A stretch of 64,000 nucleotides of DNA from a bacterium. Lineage in GTDB: Bacteria; Electryoneota; Electryoneia; Electryoneales; Electryoneaceae. Where the stretch lies: the NCBI GenBank assembly GCA_020444425.1, contig JAHLLB010000001.1, positions 330,938 through 394,937 on the forward strand, in the 5' to 3' direction. Made by a program: the position numbers and the translations under genes. Below are positions 37,122 through 46,130 of this stretch, piece by piece. A model generated the notes under the pieces. It saw only the letters and a program-made list of their open reading frames with translations. It made no database searches and was not told the origin of the DNA. Within the stretch, counting starts at the first letter, position 1. Every line of letters starts with the position of its first letter.

Positions 37122-37195
37122 GCGCCTGTAGCTCAACTGGATAGAGCACCTGACTACGGATCAGGAGGTTTGGGGTTCGAATCCCTACAGGCGTA
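37122..37195 (+). tRNA. tRNA-Arg (anticodon ACG)
   Basis: A 74-nt cloverleaf without encoded CCA. The acceptor stem is GCGCCTG/CAGGCGT with a G-U first pair. The D-arm is GCTC/GAGC, the anticodon stem CCTGA/TCAGG with loop CTACGGA (anticodon ACG, normally read as ICG for CGN codons), and the T-arm has GGTTCGAATCC. A terminator follows 10 bases downstream, so it is a single-tRNA transcription unit. Confidence 0.96.
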
Positions 37196-37205
37196 CTAGT
37201 AGAAT

Positions 37206-37243
37206 CAAGGGGTTACGGGAAACCGTGACCCCTTGCTTTGTTA
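37206..37243 (+). terminator. Terminator of tRNA-Arg unit
   Basis: A 13-bp stem CAAGGGGTTACGG / CCGTGACCCCTTG (one G-T wobble) with a GAAA loop, followed by CTTTGTTATT. Confidence 0.85.
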
Positions 37244-37521
37244 TTGAGGTACAGCCTCGTGCACCGGTAGCATTATTTCGTCGAACATCGTGTATCTGCT
37301 TGTTCCCCTTACCTCCCACCTCTACTTTGGGACTTGGTGATCGATCCATCTGGCTGGACCCGTGTCCTGTAAGCCTGAAGCCTGAAAGCTCTTATAAATT
37401 ATAGCTATACTTGTTGATTGCACCAACGATCCATCGTATTGATCAAGAAAACGCGATGCGATCCATAAGGGTCGGACCACAGGCTCCGGGTACGCATCCA
37501 CACAAGGGGAGGGAAGTGTCG

Positions 37522-39186
37522 ATGAATACATTGAGACAATTGTTGCTGGTTCTCAGTCTGGTGATGATCGCAGTCAGCTGCGGAATCGCCTCTGAATTGA
37601 TTAACCCGGTCACCGATCACGGTGTTTACGGTCGCTATGACTCAGACCTGGTGAGTGGAGAATTCCCGGCCAACAGTGGCAAGTATTACCTCTGGGAAGG
37701 CAGGCTCTGGGTTGGTGCTGTTACCAACAGCACTCGGTATGTGACCGCAGCGGGTCCGGATACCTATGAGTGGACTCCGGACGGCGGCGGCACCCCGGTC
37801 GTTACGGCTATCGGCGGCGAAACGCTCGAGTGGACAGCGCAATTCAATGACAACGGCGCTGTCGGCGGCCACACGCCACTCGGGTTGGAGGTCACCCAGA
37901 CCGTCGAAGCGTGGTCGTGGATTGACCAACCGCACAACGCCCACCAGATCCAAATAACCCTGAGCAACACTTCCGGCGCGGCGCTTGATAGTGTGTATGT
38001 CGGATGGGTCTTTGACTTCGATGTCTGCTATGGACCCAACGGTGACGACAGCCAGGCCAGCCAGGACGACCGTGCCGGCTGGGATGCAGACCGTTGGCTC
38101 GGTTACATGTGGGACGGGGACAATCCGGACGAACCGGGTGATGACACGGGCGACAACGGTATCTCCCCCGGGTACATCGGGGTAACCTGCTTGGATGCCG
38201 ACATCCCGCCGTCCGCCTTCCAGGCATGGACCAGCGGCAACGATCCAGCCACCGATTCCGACAAATTCGGCTACCTCGCCGGCATTCCGAATGATGGCGG
38301 CGGTGCCTTTGATGACCCGCCAGCAACTCCTGGCGACTACCGTGTCATGCTTTCCGTGGGACCGTACAGCATGGCCGACGGAGCGAGCGAAACGGTTGTC
38401 GTCGCGCTCTGTGTCGGAGATGGCCTGGACGGTCTGGAAACGGCGACCGACGAAATGATCGCCTGGTACAACCGGCCGGTGCAGTTTGAGATGACCCCCG
38501 AGCAGACCATCATCCCGCCTGAAGGTGGTGACCTGGTCTACGGAGCATCGCTCATGAGCACCCTGCCGAACACGGTGCCCGGCCTGTCCTTCTGGACCGA
38601 CATCGAGTTCCCGAACGGTCAGTTGTTCTCACCTGTGCAGCGGATTCCGTTCACGCACACGCCATTCATGCAGGCCAACATGACCGGCATCACTCAGACA
38701 ATACCGGAGCTAGCGCCGGAGGGTGAGTACACGTATTTCGGTTACGTTGGTTTCTACCCCAACGCCCAGCTCAGCGATTTTATCACGTTCACCAAAACCG
38801 GCGGCACAGCTGGCGACGCAGCTCTTACTCCCGAAACCTGGCCGTCCAACATTGCCCAGCGAATCGGTGAGACTGTAATCGCAAGTGAGGATGTTACCGG
38901 CCCGGTGGCGGCTCAGCCCAGTGAGTTCCAGCTTTCCGCAGCCCACCCGAATCCGTTCAATGCAGCCACCAGCCTCACGGTGAACCTGCCGAGCAGCGGC
39001 CAGTTGCGAGTGGAATTGATCAACCTGACAGGCCAGCGGGTGATGGTGCTTAGCGACGGAATACGCACAGCGGGTACACACCAATTCAGCATCAACGCCG
39101 AAACTCTGGCGAGCGGGCTGTACTTCGTTCGTGCCAGCGTGCCCGGGCACATGGACCAGGTCCGCAAAGTGATGTTATTGAGGTGA
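37522..39186 (+). CDS. Secreted protein of unknown function with shared pre-tail domain and sorting-like tail
   Basis: A 554-residue protein. The N-terminal signal (LRQLLLVLSLVMIAVSCGIAS) could be a normal signal peptide or a lipoprotein signal at Cys20. Residues of about 25-345 contain aromatic and Asp-rich beta sequence (YYLWEGRLWVGAV, NTSGAALDSVYVGWVFDFDV), as in other large exported proteins of these phyla; no enzyme motif. The shared domain follows (IIPPEGGDLVYGASL ... FPNGQLFSPVQ ... ELAPEGEYTYFGYVG), then HPNPFNAATSLTVNL ... MLLR. ATG 37522 was chosen for GGGAGGGAAG just upstream. A candidate TTGATT-17-TATTGA promoter lies at 37414-37442. A terminator follows. Confidence 0.8.
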   Translation: MNTLRQLLLVLSLVMIAVSCGIASELINPVTDHGVYGRYDSDLVSGEFPANSGKYYLWEGRLWVGAVTNSTRYVTAAGPDTYEWTPDGGGTPVVTAIGGETLEWTAQFNDNGAVGGHTPLGLEVTQTVEAWSWIDQPHNAHQIQITLSNTSGAALDSVYVGWVFDFDVCYGPNGDDSQASQDDRAGWDADRWLGYMWDGDNPDEPGDDTGDNGISPGYIGVTCLDADIPPSAFQAWTSGNDPATDSDKFGYLAGIPNDGGGAFDDPPATPGDYRVMLSVGPYSMADGASETVVVALCVGDGLDGLETATDEMIAWYNRPVQFEMTPEQTIIPPEGGDLVYGASLMSTLPNTVPGLSFWTDIEFPNGQLFSPVQRIPFTHTPFMQANMTGITQTIPELAPEGEYTYFGYVGFYPNAQLSDFITFTKTGGTAGDAALTPETWPSNIAQRIGETVIASEDVTGPVAAQPSEFQLSAAHPNPFNAATSLTVNLPSSGQLRVELINLTGQRVMVLSDGIRTAGTHQFSINAETLASGLYFVRASVPGHMDQVRKVMLLR

Positions 39187-39246
39187 TTGCGGCGAAGTTC
39201 TGAGTTTGTTTGGAATTCGAATTCCTTTGGGCAGTTCAGTTTCTTT

Positions 39247-39276
39247 GGCCCGGTTGATTTCAGCCGGGCCGTTTTT
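39247..39276 (+). terminator. Rho-independent terminator
   Basis: Stem GGCCCGG (39247-39253) / CCGGGCC (39264-39270) followed by GTTTTT, 60 bases after the stop of the secreted protein gene. Confidence 0.85.
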
Positions 39277-39484
39277 GGTTCTATTCGCGAGGTTACGTTC
39301 TGGCAGCATATATAAATATTAGTCTCCACCCCCTTGTCCTAATTTTCGGCGTACAGTACTTTTGAACTATCGGAGTTGGCGATAGAGGACTCCCACTTTC
39401 CGAGCCCAAAACCCATACTCCCCATCAGGGTCATTTCTGACCCGATTTCTCTGGATAAATCCGGTTTTGGAGGGAGAAACACGC

Positions 39485-40081
39485 ATGAAAAGGATCATTG
39501 GGTCCGTGTTTGCCTGTGTTCTATTGCTGGTTTCGATTGTGACCGCTGATGACATCATCGCTTCCATCGACAATGGCAAGCAGTATTACAGTCAGGGCAA
39601 GTACTCGCAGGCCAACCAGGAGTTGTTGTTCGCCGTTCAGCAGATTCAGGGCAAACTTGCCGACTTGTATTCCGCCGCACTTCCTCCCGAACAACCAGGC
39701 TGGGAGCTTGACGGGCCCAACACCGACAACATGACATTGCTCGGTGGCGGAATCAGCGTGCAGAGCCAGTACTCGTTTTACGGAGATGATGATATCTACA
39801 AAACGGTGTCGATCAACATCGTGTCGGATTCTCCGCTGTTGTCATCGGTGATGATGCTGATCAACAACCCGATGTTCATGCCCACCGGATCACGCGCGGT
39901 AACCATCGAGGGTTACAAGGCAGTAGAAGAGTGGTACGACGATTCCGGCAAGCTGCAATTCGTGATGGACAACCGCATTCTGGTGACGGTGGAAACGTCT
40001 GGCTTGCAAAGCAAGGACGAGATGCATGCCTGGGCGAAAAAGATCGATTTCGCTCAACTGAAGAAACTGCTGGCATCCTGA
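39485..40081 (+). CDS. Small exported protein of unknown function
   Basis: A 198-residue protein with a signal peptide (RIIGSVFACVLLLVSIVTA) and an N-terminal helical part (IDNGKQYYSQGKYSQANQELLFAVQQI) resembling one TPR-like hairpin. A beta-rich part follows (SVQSQYSFYGDDDIYKTVSINIVSD ... SRAVTIEGYKAVEEW). I do not recognise the family. GGAGGGA eight bases upstream fixes ATG 39485. It has its own terminator and no sorting tail, so it is probably periplasmic. Confidence 0.8.
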   Translation: MKRIIGSVFACVLLLVSIVTADDIIASIDNGKQYYSQGKYSQANQELLFAVQQIQGKLADLYSAALPPEQPGWELDGPNTDNMTLLGGGISVQSQYSFYGDDDIYKTVSINIVSDSPLLSSVMMLINNPMFMPTGSRAVTIEGYKAVEEWYDDSGKLQFVMDNRILVTVETSGLQSKDEMHAWAKKIDFAQLKKLLAS

Positions 40082-40122
40082 CCGCCTATCAGTGATCGGT
40101 ATTGTGTTTTAAGGAGTTTCAC

Positions 40123-40160
40123 GGAGGCTGGTTCGCTTGATCCAGCCTCCTTTGCTCTTT
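40123..40160 (+). terminator. Rho-independent terminator
   Basis: Stem GGAGGCTGG / CCAGCCTCC (40123-40131 and 40142-40150) followed by TTTGCTCTTT, 41 bases after the small exported protein gene. Confidence 0.83.
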
Positions 40161-40270
40161 GGTGCTGCAGATACGTGCCCACCCTCCTCTTTTCCATGCC
40201 CTGATCGCAGCCGTACGTTTCGGCAGTTGCAACCATCCGCTATCCCGGTCAAATTCATACCCGGACAAAC

Positions 40271-40990
40271 GTGAAACCGAGCACGACAACGCTTCAAATT
40301 GACGGCATATCCGTCAACGTGACCCGCAAGGCGATCAAGACGATGCGGCTGGCGGTGTATCCGCCTGACGGTGAGGTACGGATGTCCGTGCCGCAGCGTG
40401 TGTCCGAACGAAACGTGCGTCGCGTGATCGTGTCCCGTCTCGGCTGGATCCGGAAGCAGCAGGCCAAAATCGCGGCCCGTCCGGTCGTGCCGGAACCACA
40501 GTTCGTGAGCGGTGATACGGTCGATACCTGGGGACGGCGTGTCACCCTGGAAGTGATCGAACGGAACGCCGCGCCTTCGGTTGCCGTCGGCGAGGACGGC
40601 GTGCTGCGGTTGTATGTGCGTCCCGGATCGACGGTTGACAAGCGGGCGGCGGTGATCAAGCAGTGGTACCGTGACCAGATTCATCAACGCCTGCCGGAAT
40701 TGCTGGCGAAGTGGCAGCCGGTGGTGGGCAAACGGGTCGCGGAAGTGAAAACACGCTGGATGAAGACGCGTTGGGGTTCCTGCATCATCCGTGACCACCG
40801 GATCTGGCTCAACGCCGAGCTGGCACGCTACCCGGAGGTGTACCTCGAATACGTGCTGGTTCACGAGATGGTTCACCTGTACGAGCGCAAACACAACCAC
40901 CGTTTCTACGGCTACATGGACCGTTTCTTCCCCGACTGGCGTGAATATCGCACGGAACTGAGGCAGGTGTCACGTCACGGGATGCCGTAA
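40271..40990 (+). CDS. YgjP/DUF45-type zinc metallohydrolase
   Basis: A 239-residue cytoplasmic protein of the WLM-like family, related to the YgjP nucleotide pyrophosphatase of E. coli. The zinc site HEMVHLYERKHNHRFY (HExxH plus a downstream His) lies near the C-terminus. Preceding motifs KTRWGSCIIRDHRIWLNAEL and YPEVYLEYVLVHEMVH are typical. The start is GTG 40271; upstream Shine-Dalgarno pairing is weak, but the N-terminus (IDGISVNVTRKAIKTMRL) matches the family's usual opening strand. It stands alone between a terminator and the next secreted protein gene. Confidence 0.88.
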   Translation: MKPSTTTLQIDGISVNVTRKAIKTMRLAVYPPDGEVRMSVPQRVSERNVRRVIVSRLGWIRKQQAKIAARPVVPEPQFVSGDTVDTWGRRVTLEVIERNAAPSVAVGEDGVLRLYVRPGSTVDKRAAVIKQWYRDQIHQRLPELLAKWQPVVGKRVAEVKTRWMKTRWGSCIIRDHRIWLNAELARYPEVYLEYVLVHEMVHLYERKHNHRFYGYMDRFFPDWREYRTELRQVSRHGMP

Positions 40991-41158
40991 CGGTCAGGAG
41001 CAAGTCTGATCAGACGACCGGAACTCCTCGACGCTTGCCGAGTCGTTCGCATTAACTTATTTACCAATCCCTGCCTTCAGGGTGGCGCATTTGCTTGCCT
41101 GCGTGTACCTTCCCAGACCATTGGCCATGCTTTCCGTTTCCCAAGCCAGGACCGTACC

Positions 41159-43819
41159 ATGAAAACCGCTTCCGCTGTGTCGCTGCTCGCATTCGGGCTG
41201 GTGTTGATCATATCCGCATCCGCCGTTGCCACACCGTACTACACGCCCGCTGAGATCGAGCAGCTGTGGCCGCAGGATTCACAGTCGCAGGTTCGGCACT
41301 ATCCGGGACAGGGTGCGCCGCCGCTGATCGATAACCTGGACGACTACATCCTGCCGGTGGAATACGTGTCGGTGCTCGACTGGCTGACGACGATGCAGGA
41401 GCTGAATCCAGGGCAGAATTACGGTGGCCAGCACGAGGGTGAGACCTCAACGTGGAACATCATCCAGACCGACAACACCGCCGAGGCGATCCGTGACTGG
41501 GCACATTATGCCCGCATCACCGGCGACACCACACGGTACCGCAACAGCATCGACGCGGCGTTCACGTACTGCTTCAACTTCCCTGCTTACAGCGAAGGCT
41601 CGACCTATTCGTACTACACCGCGCACAACAACGGCTGGGCGCTGGTCTCGGTGATGGAATACATCGAGGCGTACGGGCACGACGACCAAATCCTCGCCTA
41701 CGGGGATTCCTGCGCGTCTCATATCAACCTCTACCGCCTCTCGCCGAGCAACTTGCTGAATTCGTTCGCCGGCAGTTTTGCCGCGGGTTCGCTGTACATC
41801 TACGGCCAGTGGCGTGGCAATCAGGATTGGATGGACGGCGCACAGGACTACGCGGAAACGTTCAAGACTTACATCGAGGACCACCCGACGTATCTCGGGT
41901 CGGCAACGTGGGCGATGAGCGGCGGGACGTTGCTCTGGGGTGTTACCACCGCCCTGTTCCTCGACGATCCGGTTGGCGGGCAGGCGTGGTTGCCCAACTA
42001 TATCCAGCATCTGCCGACGTATTCCGGCGGACAGAGCTGGAACAATTCGCACACGGTCTGGAATGGGTTCGCGTGGCACCGGGTTCATCAGATCATGGGC
42101 GACCAGGAGAGTCTGGACAACGCGCTGTTCGTGATGGACTATCTCTTCGGCGAGATGTACCTCGATGACGATTCCGGTATTCCGGGCACGGAGGGCACGT
42201 ACACGGACGACCAGTCGTGGACCACGGCCTACTTCATCTGGTACGAGCTGGATCAGTACTTCGACACCTACGACAACCCGTATGACGCCGCGGCGGTGGA
42301 GTTCACCTCCCCCACTCCCAGCGATGTCATCCAGATCAATTCAGACGTGCCGGTCAGCGTTGTTGTTGCCAACGCCGGGCTGCGAGCGCTCGACCCGACG
42401 ACGCAGGAAGCGTTCCTCACGGTGACGACACCGGAAGGCGACCTCGGCCCGTACACGATCGACCTTGCTTTTGGCGAACAGGTGGAATTTGACCTGCCGA
42501 ACGTTTGGACCCCGACCACACCGGGGCTGGTAACCCTCACCGCGACTTTCACCACGGCGGGCGACAACGACACCGGCAACGACACGTGTACCGTCGACAT
42601 CGAAGTCCGCAGCGACCTGACGATCACCGGCCGCGTGTTTGACGCCGACGACCAGACCGGAGTCGGCGCACGGGTGAAAGCAGTGCCACTGGCGGGTCCG
42701 CAGGCGGAGGAAACGACTACGTACAGCGATCCGGACACCGGCTACTACACGTTGTACATGACCCCCGGCCAGTACCGGATTGAGGTGCTGCCGCAGCATG
42801 TGCCGTACGTGTCCCGCATGGAAACGATCATCATCAACGAAGATCCGCTGACGGATATCGACTTCAGCCTGCCGTACAGCAACACGTTGTACGTGTTCAA
42901 CGGTCCGGAGGAGAACCTCGCGGACGGGTACCAGCGGATGGCGGGTCTGTTCGGGGCGTCGTGGGATCCGTGTGTCTGGCCGGTGCAGCTGTTTGGCCCG
43001 CCGGAGGACGAGATCCTGACCGATCCGATCAACCGGATCTTCTGGTCGCACCTGATGGAAACCGGCCCGGTGTTCTCGGTGAACCAGTATACCTCCCTGA
43101 ACATCTTCCTCGACAACGAGGCTGGCAACCTGATGCTGGTCAGCGGCCACACGCTGATGAACGTACTCGACGGTGACGCATCGTTCCGGCTCGGCGTGGT
43201 GCAGAGCCAGCTCGACATGAACAAGCGGCTGGTGGTCAGCAACCAGACCCACTTCCTGCAGGGTGATTCACTGTTCCTCGCCGTGCGTCCCCAGTTCAAC
43301 CAGGTGGACGCTGTCGGCGCGTTGTTGCCGAGCGCAACCCGTGTTGGCAACTGGGCCGGGACCAACCGTCCGGCCGGACAGGTGATGAGCTGGAACAACG
43401 GTTCCCGCAGCGTCGTGCTTGGCTTCCCGCTGGAAGTCGTGCATCCGGATCGCGGTTGGTTTGCTGATGATGTGCTGGCACGTTTGATGGACGGCGATTG
43501 GGCGTCCGACACGACCGAACCGGCCAGCGACGGCCCCGAGTCTGCAGGTGCAGCAGTGGAAACGTCCATGTCTGTCTGGCCGAACCCGTTCAACGCGAGC
43601 ACGGCGGTAACGGTACAGCTCGGCGAAGCGGCGGTGGTCAACGTGACCGTCTACGATCTCCTTGGTCGTGAGGTGGCGGTGCTGGCGCGTGGTGAACATC
43701 CGGCAGGTGCGCATCGGTTCGTGTTTGACTCGTCCCATCTGGCCAGTGGGTTGTATTTCGTACGGGCGAGTGTGCCGGGCGAATTCGACCAGACACGGAA
43801 GGTGATGCTGGTTCGCTGA
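41159..43819 (+). CDS. Secreted multidomain protein with helical toroid, carboxypeptidase-regulatory-like domain and sorting-like tail
   Basis: An 886-residue protein with a signal peptide at 1-24. Residues of about 60-375 are helical with repeated Trp/Tyr motifs (RDWAHYARITGDTTRYRNS, QDYAETFKTYIEDHP, NGFAWHRVHQIMGDQES), as in (alpha/alpha)6 toroids of glycosidase or lyase type. A CARDB-like domain (about 385-480), a carboxypeptidase-regulatory-like domain (ITGRVFDADDQTGVG ... YYTLYMTPGQYRIEV) and an uncharacterised alpha/beta segment (LYVFNGPEENLADGYQ ... VVLGFPLEVV) follow. The tail is WPNPFNASTAVTV ... YDLLGREVAVL ... RKVMLVR. It may be a polysaccharide-active or peptidase-related enzyme; catalytic residues could not be assigned. 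ATG start; GC content like the neighbours. Confidence 0.8.
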   Translation: MKTASAVSLLAFGLVLIISASAVATPYYTPAEIEQLWPQDSQSQVRHYPGQGAPPLIDNLDDYILPVEYVSVLDWLTTMQELNPGQNYGGQHEGETSTWNIIQTDNTAEAIRDWAHYARITGDTTRYRNSIDAAFTYCFNFPAYSEGSTYSYYTAHNNGWALVSVMEYIEAYGHDDQILAYGDSCASHINLYRLSPSNLLNSFAGSFAAGSLYIYGQWRGNQDWMDGAQDYAETFKTYIEDHPTYLGSATWAMSGGTLLWGVTTALFLDDPVGGQAWLPNYIQHLPTYSGGQSWNNSHTVWNGFAWHRVHQIMGDQESLDNALFVMDYLFGEMYLDDDSGIPGTEGTYTDDQSWTTAYFIWYELDQYFDTYDNPYDAAAVEFTSPTPSDVIQINSDVPVSVVVANAGLRALDPTTQEAFLTVTTPEGDLGPYTIDLAFGEQVEFDLPNVWTPTTPGLVTLTATFTTAGDNDTGNDTCTVDIEVRSDLTITGRVFDADDQTGVGARVKAVPLAGPQAEETTTYSDPDTGYYTLYMTPGQYRIEVLPQHVPYVSRMETIIINEDPLTDIDFSLPYSNTLYVFNGPEENLADGYQRMAGLFGASWDPCVWPVQLFGPPEDEILTDPINRIFWSHLMETGPVFSVNQYTSLNIFLDNEAGNLMLVSGHTLMNVLDGDASFRLGVVQSQLDMNKRLVVSNQTHFLQGDSLFLAVRPQFNQVDAVGALLPSATRVGNWAGTNRPAGQVMSWNNGSRSVVLGFPLEVVHPDRGWFADDVLARLMDGDWASDTTEPASDGPESAGAAVETSMSVWPNPFNASTAVTVQLGEAAVVNVTVYDLLGREVAVLARGEHPAGAHRFVFDSSHLASGLYFVRASVPGEFDQTRKVMLVR

Positions 43820-43969
43820 AGCAAACAGGTCCTGACGATCGACAACATCCAGCCGTTGCAGTATCAGGACGAGCCACGCGTGATCGCGACCGGCGGACGC
43901 TGCACCGTCTGCCACACGGTGATGCCGGCGGACGAGCTGCATCACGACAATTCGTTGCGGCCGGGTTGA
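43820..43969 (+). pseudogene. Orphan coding fragment with CxxCH haem-binding motif
   Basis: Directly after the stop of the preceding gene, and in the same frame, 49 codons stay open and read as protein-like sequence: VLTIDNIQPLQYQDEPR ... GGRCTVCHTVMPADELHHD, ending at a TGA at 43967. CTVCH is a c-type haem attachment motif. There is no start codon with a ribosome-binding site and it is too short for a cytochrome, so it is most likely the remnant 3' end of a lost cytochrome gene. Confidence 0.45.
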
Positions 43970-43981
43970 GCGGCCAGGTGG

Positions 43982-44001
43982 CCCGGGGCTTCAGCCTCGG
44001 G
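43982..44001. repeat. REP-like palindrome (CCCGGGGCTTCAGCCTCGGG)
   Basis: A single degenerate copy, in reverse orientation, of the palindrome in the 54-bp array at 12500-12736 and of the cluster at 9460-9646. Confidence 0.7.
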
Positions 44002-44102
44002 TCTAAGATCACGGGAATATAAAACCCGGGTCACAAGATACCCTGGGCCAGCCGCAGGCCATCCGCGTTGGACAAGCCAACACGGGCAAGACAGTCGCGG
44101 AG

Positions 44103-44336
44103 GGTGTCATCCTGAATCCGGCAGTATCGGATGAAGGATCTGGGTTCCAACTGTATCGTAAGTGGCGAATACGGGTCATTCTGAACGAAGTGAAGAAGAT
44201 CCAGCTTATCCAGAGTTCAAATCATCTGGATCTTCTTCATTCCTCTTCGTTCCATTCAGCATGACACATCAAATCAACAATACCGGTTTATCCGACCAGA
44301 TGCTTCATTCCTCTGCGTTCCGTTCAGCATGACACA
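44103..44336. repeat. Cluster of dispersed GTCAT-type inverted repeats
   Basis: 44103-44141 is identical to 26712-26750. A second element follows, with arms 44175-44204 (GTCATTCTGAACGAAGTGAA...) and 44226-44265 (CTGGATCTTCTTC ... CAGCATGAC), which are complementary. A third arm is at 44301-44334 (TTCATTCCTCTGCGTTCCG...). The rest of the 430-base gap before the M14 gene shows no gene. Confidence 0.85.
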
Positions 44337-44402
44337 CTCACACACTTCACTGCACCGCAGCCCGCCGTCCGTAGCCCGCAGCCCGTAGTTCGAGGCCACC
44401 CC

Positions 44403-46130
44403 TCAGAACCGGACCTCCAGCTCGCGGTCCATCGCTTTGACGGCGTGGTAGCGGACGGTCGCCTTGCCGTTGCCCTGGACGATCCACTGGACGTCCACGT
44501 GCCCGAACGACGGCAGGCGGGTGTAGATCGTACCGGGTTGGTGTTCGACGGGCCGCACGATGTCGAGGAACGGGTCCTGCAGGATGCCGCCGCTGACGAC
44601 TTCGAGGCCACGTCCGCTGAGTGTAAACAGATCCTTCGGTGCGAGGCGGTGCTGCCAGGCCTTGGCGGTCAGGGTCGGGATGGCGTGCCGGTTGGACGCC
44701 CGTACCCGCAGGCGTGTCAGGTCATTGCCGAGGTCGGTCTGTTCCAGTAGCTCCAGTTCGATCTCCGGGGTGTGCTTGGCGGTGAACAGCACATGGGCGG
44801 CGTTCCGGTGGAGCATCTCCTGCAGTTGGAACGGCTGCTGCATACGGGTGGTAAAGGCCCGCCAGCCGCCGACCTGGACCTCGCCCAGTTGCGGGTGCTG
44901 GATCGTGGTCCAGTCCTTAAACATGGTGCCCTGGGCCACGTTGTCGTTAAAGCGCAGTCGTTCCAGCTCCCACGGCACGTCCTCGTCGGCGACCCACTCG
45001 TCGTCGGTCATCTTGCGGTAGCGATCGTTGATCCGGTTGTGCAGTTCCTGGACGAAGCCGAGCACGCCGAAGGTCTGGTACATGAAGCCGTCGAAGTCGC
45101 CGTAGGTGGAGTAGAGATCGTCTTTGCTGACGATGTATTCGTAGCCCGGCAGGATCTTCTCCCCTTCTTCGCCGAGGAAGTCGAAGACCTTGATGTCGGA
45201 TGGCGGGTAGGGCCCGTCCAGTTCCGACCCGGGTCCGCGCACGATCAGGCCGCCGTAGTTGTGGAACGCCCAGTTAAAGGCGAGGTTCGGCTTGCTGAGC
45301 ACGAACTGTCCGACGGCGTACGTTGGCTTCGCGGACATCGGGTAGTCACCCGCACCGTACTGGACGTACGGCGGTTGCCACGTACCGCCGTAGTTGCGGT
45401 TCATGTCCAGCTGGCCGGGCAGGTCTTCGTTGATCTGGCCGTCGCCGTCGTTGTCGATGCCTTCGCGTTCGATGATGCGCCATTCACCCTGTTCCCACGG
45501 CTTGCGGCGAACCATCAGCCGGGGATCGTCCGGGGAGGTGCGGTACGGTCCGGTGGGGTCAGCAACCCGCATACGCAGGATCTCGCCGTCCCCGTCCAGG
45601 TCGTCATAGCCGTCCTCATCCAGCAGGCCGTCCCGGTCGTCGTCGTAGGGGACACGGGCGCTGCGTCCGATGTTGTAGTTGGACGCATCTTCGAAGAAGC
45701 GGGCGCGACTGTCAACGTTGACCGTGGGGACGATGTAGAACGCGTTGCGGTCGACCGCTTCGGTGACAGTGGCGATGTCGCCGTAATTCTCCAGCAGGTA
45801 CCACGCCAGGTAGAGACTGACCTCCGTCGCCTGGATCTCATTGCCGTGGATGGTGCCATCAACGTAGATGCCGGGCTTGTCCAGGTCGTCACCGGTGGCC
45901 GGGTTGTTGATCGTCAATTGCCACAGGTCACGTCCTTCTTCGCTCCGGCCGATGGACTGCAGGGATGCGAGGCCGCTGTACGCTTTGGACAACTGCCGCA
46001 GCGCATCCTCGGTCTGTTGGTAGTCGTAAAAGTGGTCCCAGCGCAGGTTGACCTTGTAGTCATCCGCATGGGCCGGGGACAAGGACAACAACAAGAGCAA
46101 CAAGCTGAGTGTCAGAGTCAGGTGTTTCAT
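44403..46130 (-). CDS. Secreted M14-family zinc carboxypeptidase
   Basis: A 575-residue exported enzyme that removes C-terminal residues from peptides or hydrolyses related amides. Signal peptide 1-22. The zinc site is His95 and Glu98 (TIHGNEIQ) with His290 (AFHNYGG); the substrate-binding Arg is in DMNRNYGG (Arg245) and the general base is Glu362 (FVQELHN). Between these lie Asp-rich calcium-type inserts (DDDRDGLLDEDGYDD; GIDNDGDGQINED). A beta domain of about 150 residues follows the catalytic part. The start overlaps the stop of the upstream M14-like gene by four bases (ATGA). No sorting tail is present, so it may be periplasmic or exported by another route. Confidence 0.92.
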   Translation of the reverse strand: MKHLTLTLSLLLLLLSLSPAHADDYKVNLRWDHFYDYQQTEDALRQLSKAYSGLASLQSIGRSEEGRDLWQLTINNPATGDDLDKPGIYVDGTIHGNEIQATEVSLYLAWYLLENYGDIATVTEAVDRNAFYIVPTVNVDSRARFFEDASNYNIGRSARVPYDDDRDGLLDEDGYDDLDGDGEILRMRVADPTGPYRTSPDDPRLMVRRKPWEQGEWRIIEREGIDNDGDGQINEDLPGQLDMNRNYGGTWQPPYVQYGAGDYPMSAKPTYAVGQFVLSKPNLAFNWAFHNYGGLIVRGPGSELDGPYPPSDIKVFDFLGEEGEKILPGYEYIVSKDDLYSTYGDFDGFMYQTFGVLGFVQELHNRINDRYRKMTDDEWVADEDVPWELERLRFNDNVAQGTMFKDWTTIQHPQLGEVQVGGWRAFTTRMQQPFQLQEMLHRNAAHVLFTAKHTPEIELELLEQTDLGNDLTRLRVRASNRHAIPTLTAKAWQHRLAPKDLFTLSGRGLEVVSGGILQDPFLDIVRPVEHQPGTIYTRLPSFGHVDVQWIVQGNGKATVRYHAVKAMDRELEVRF

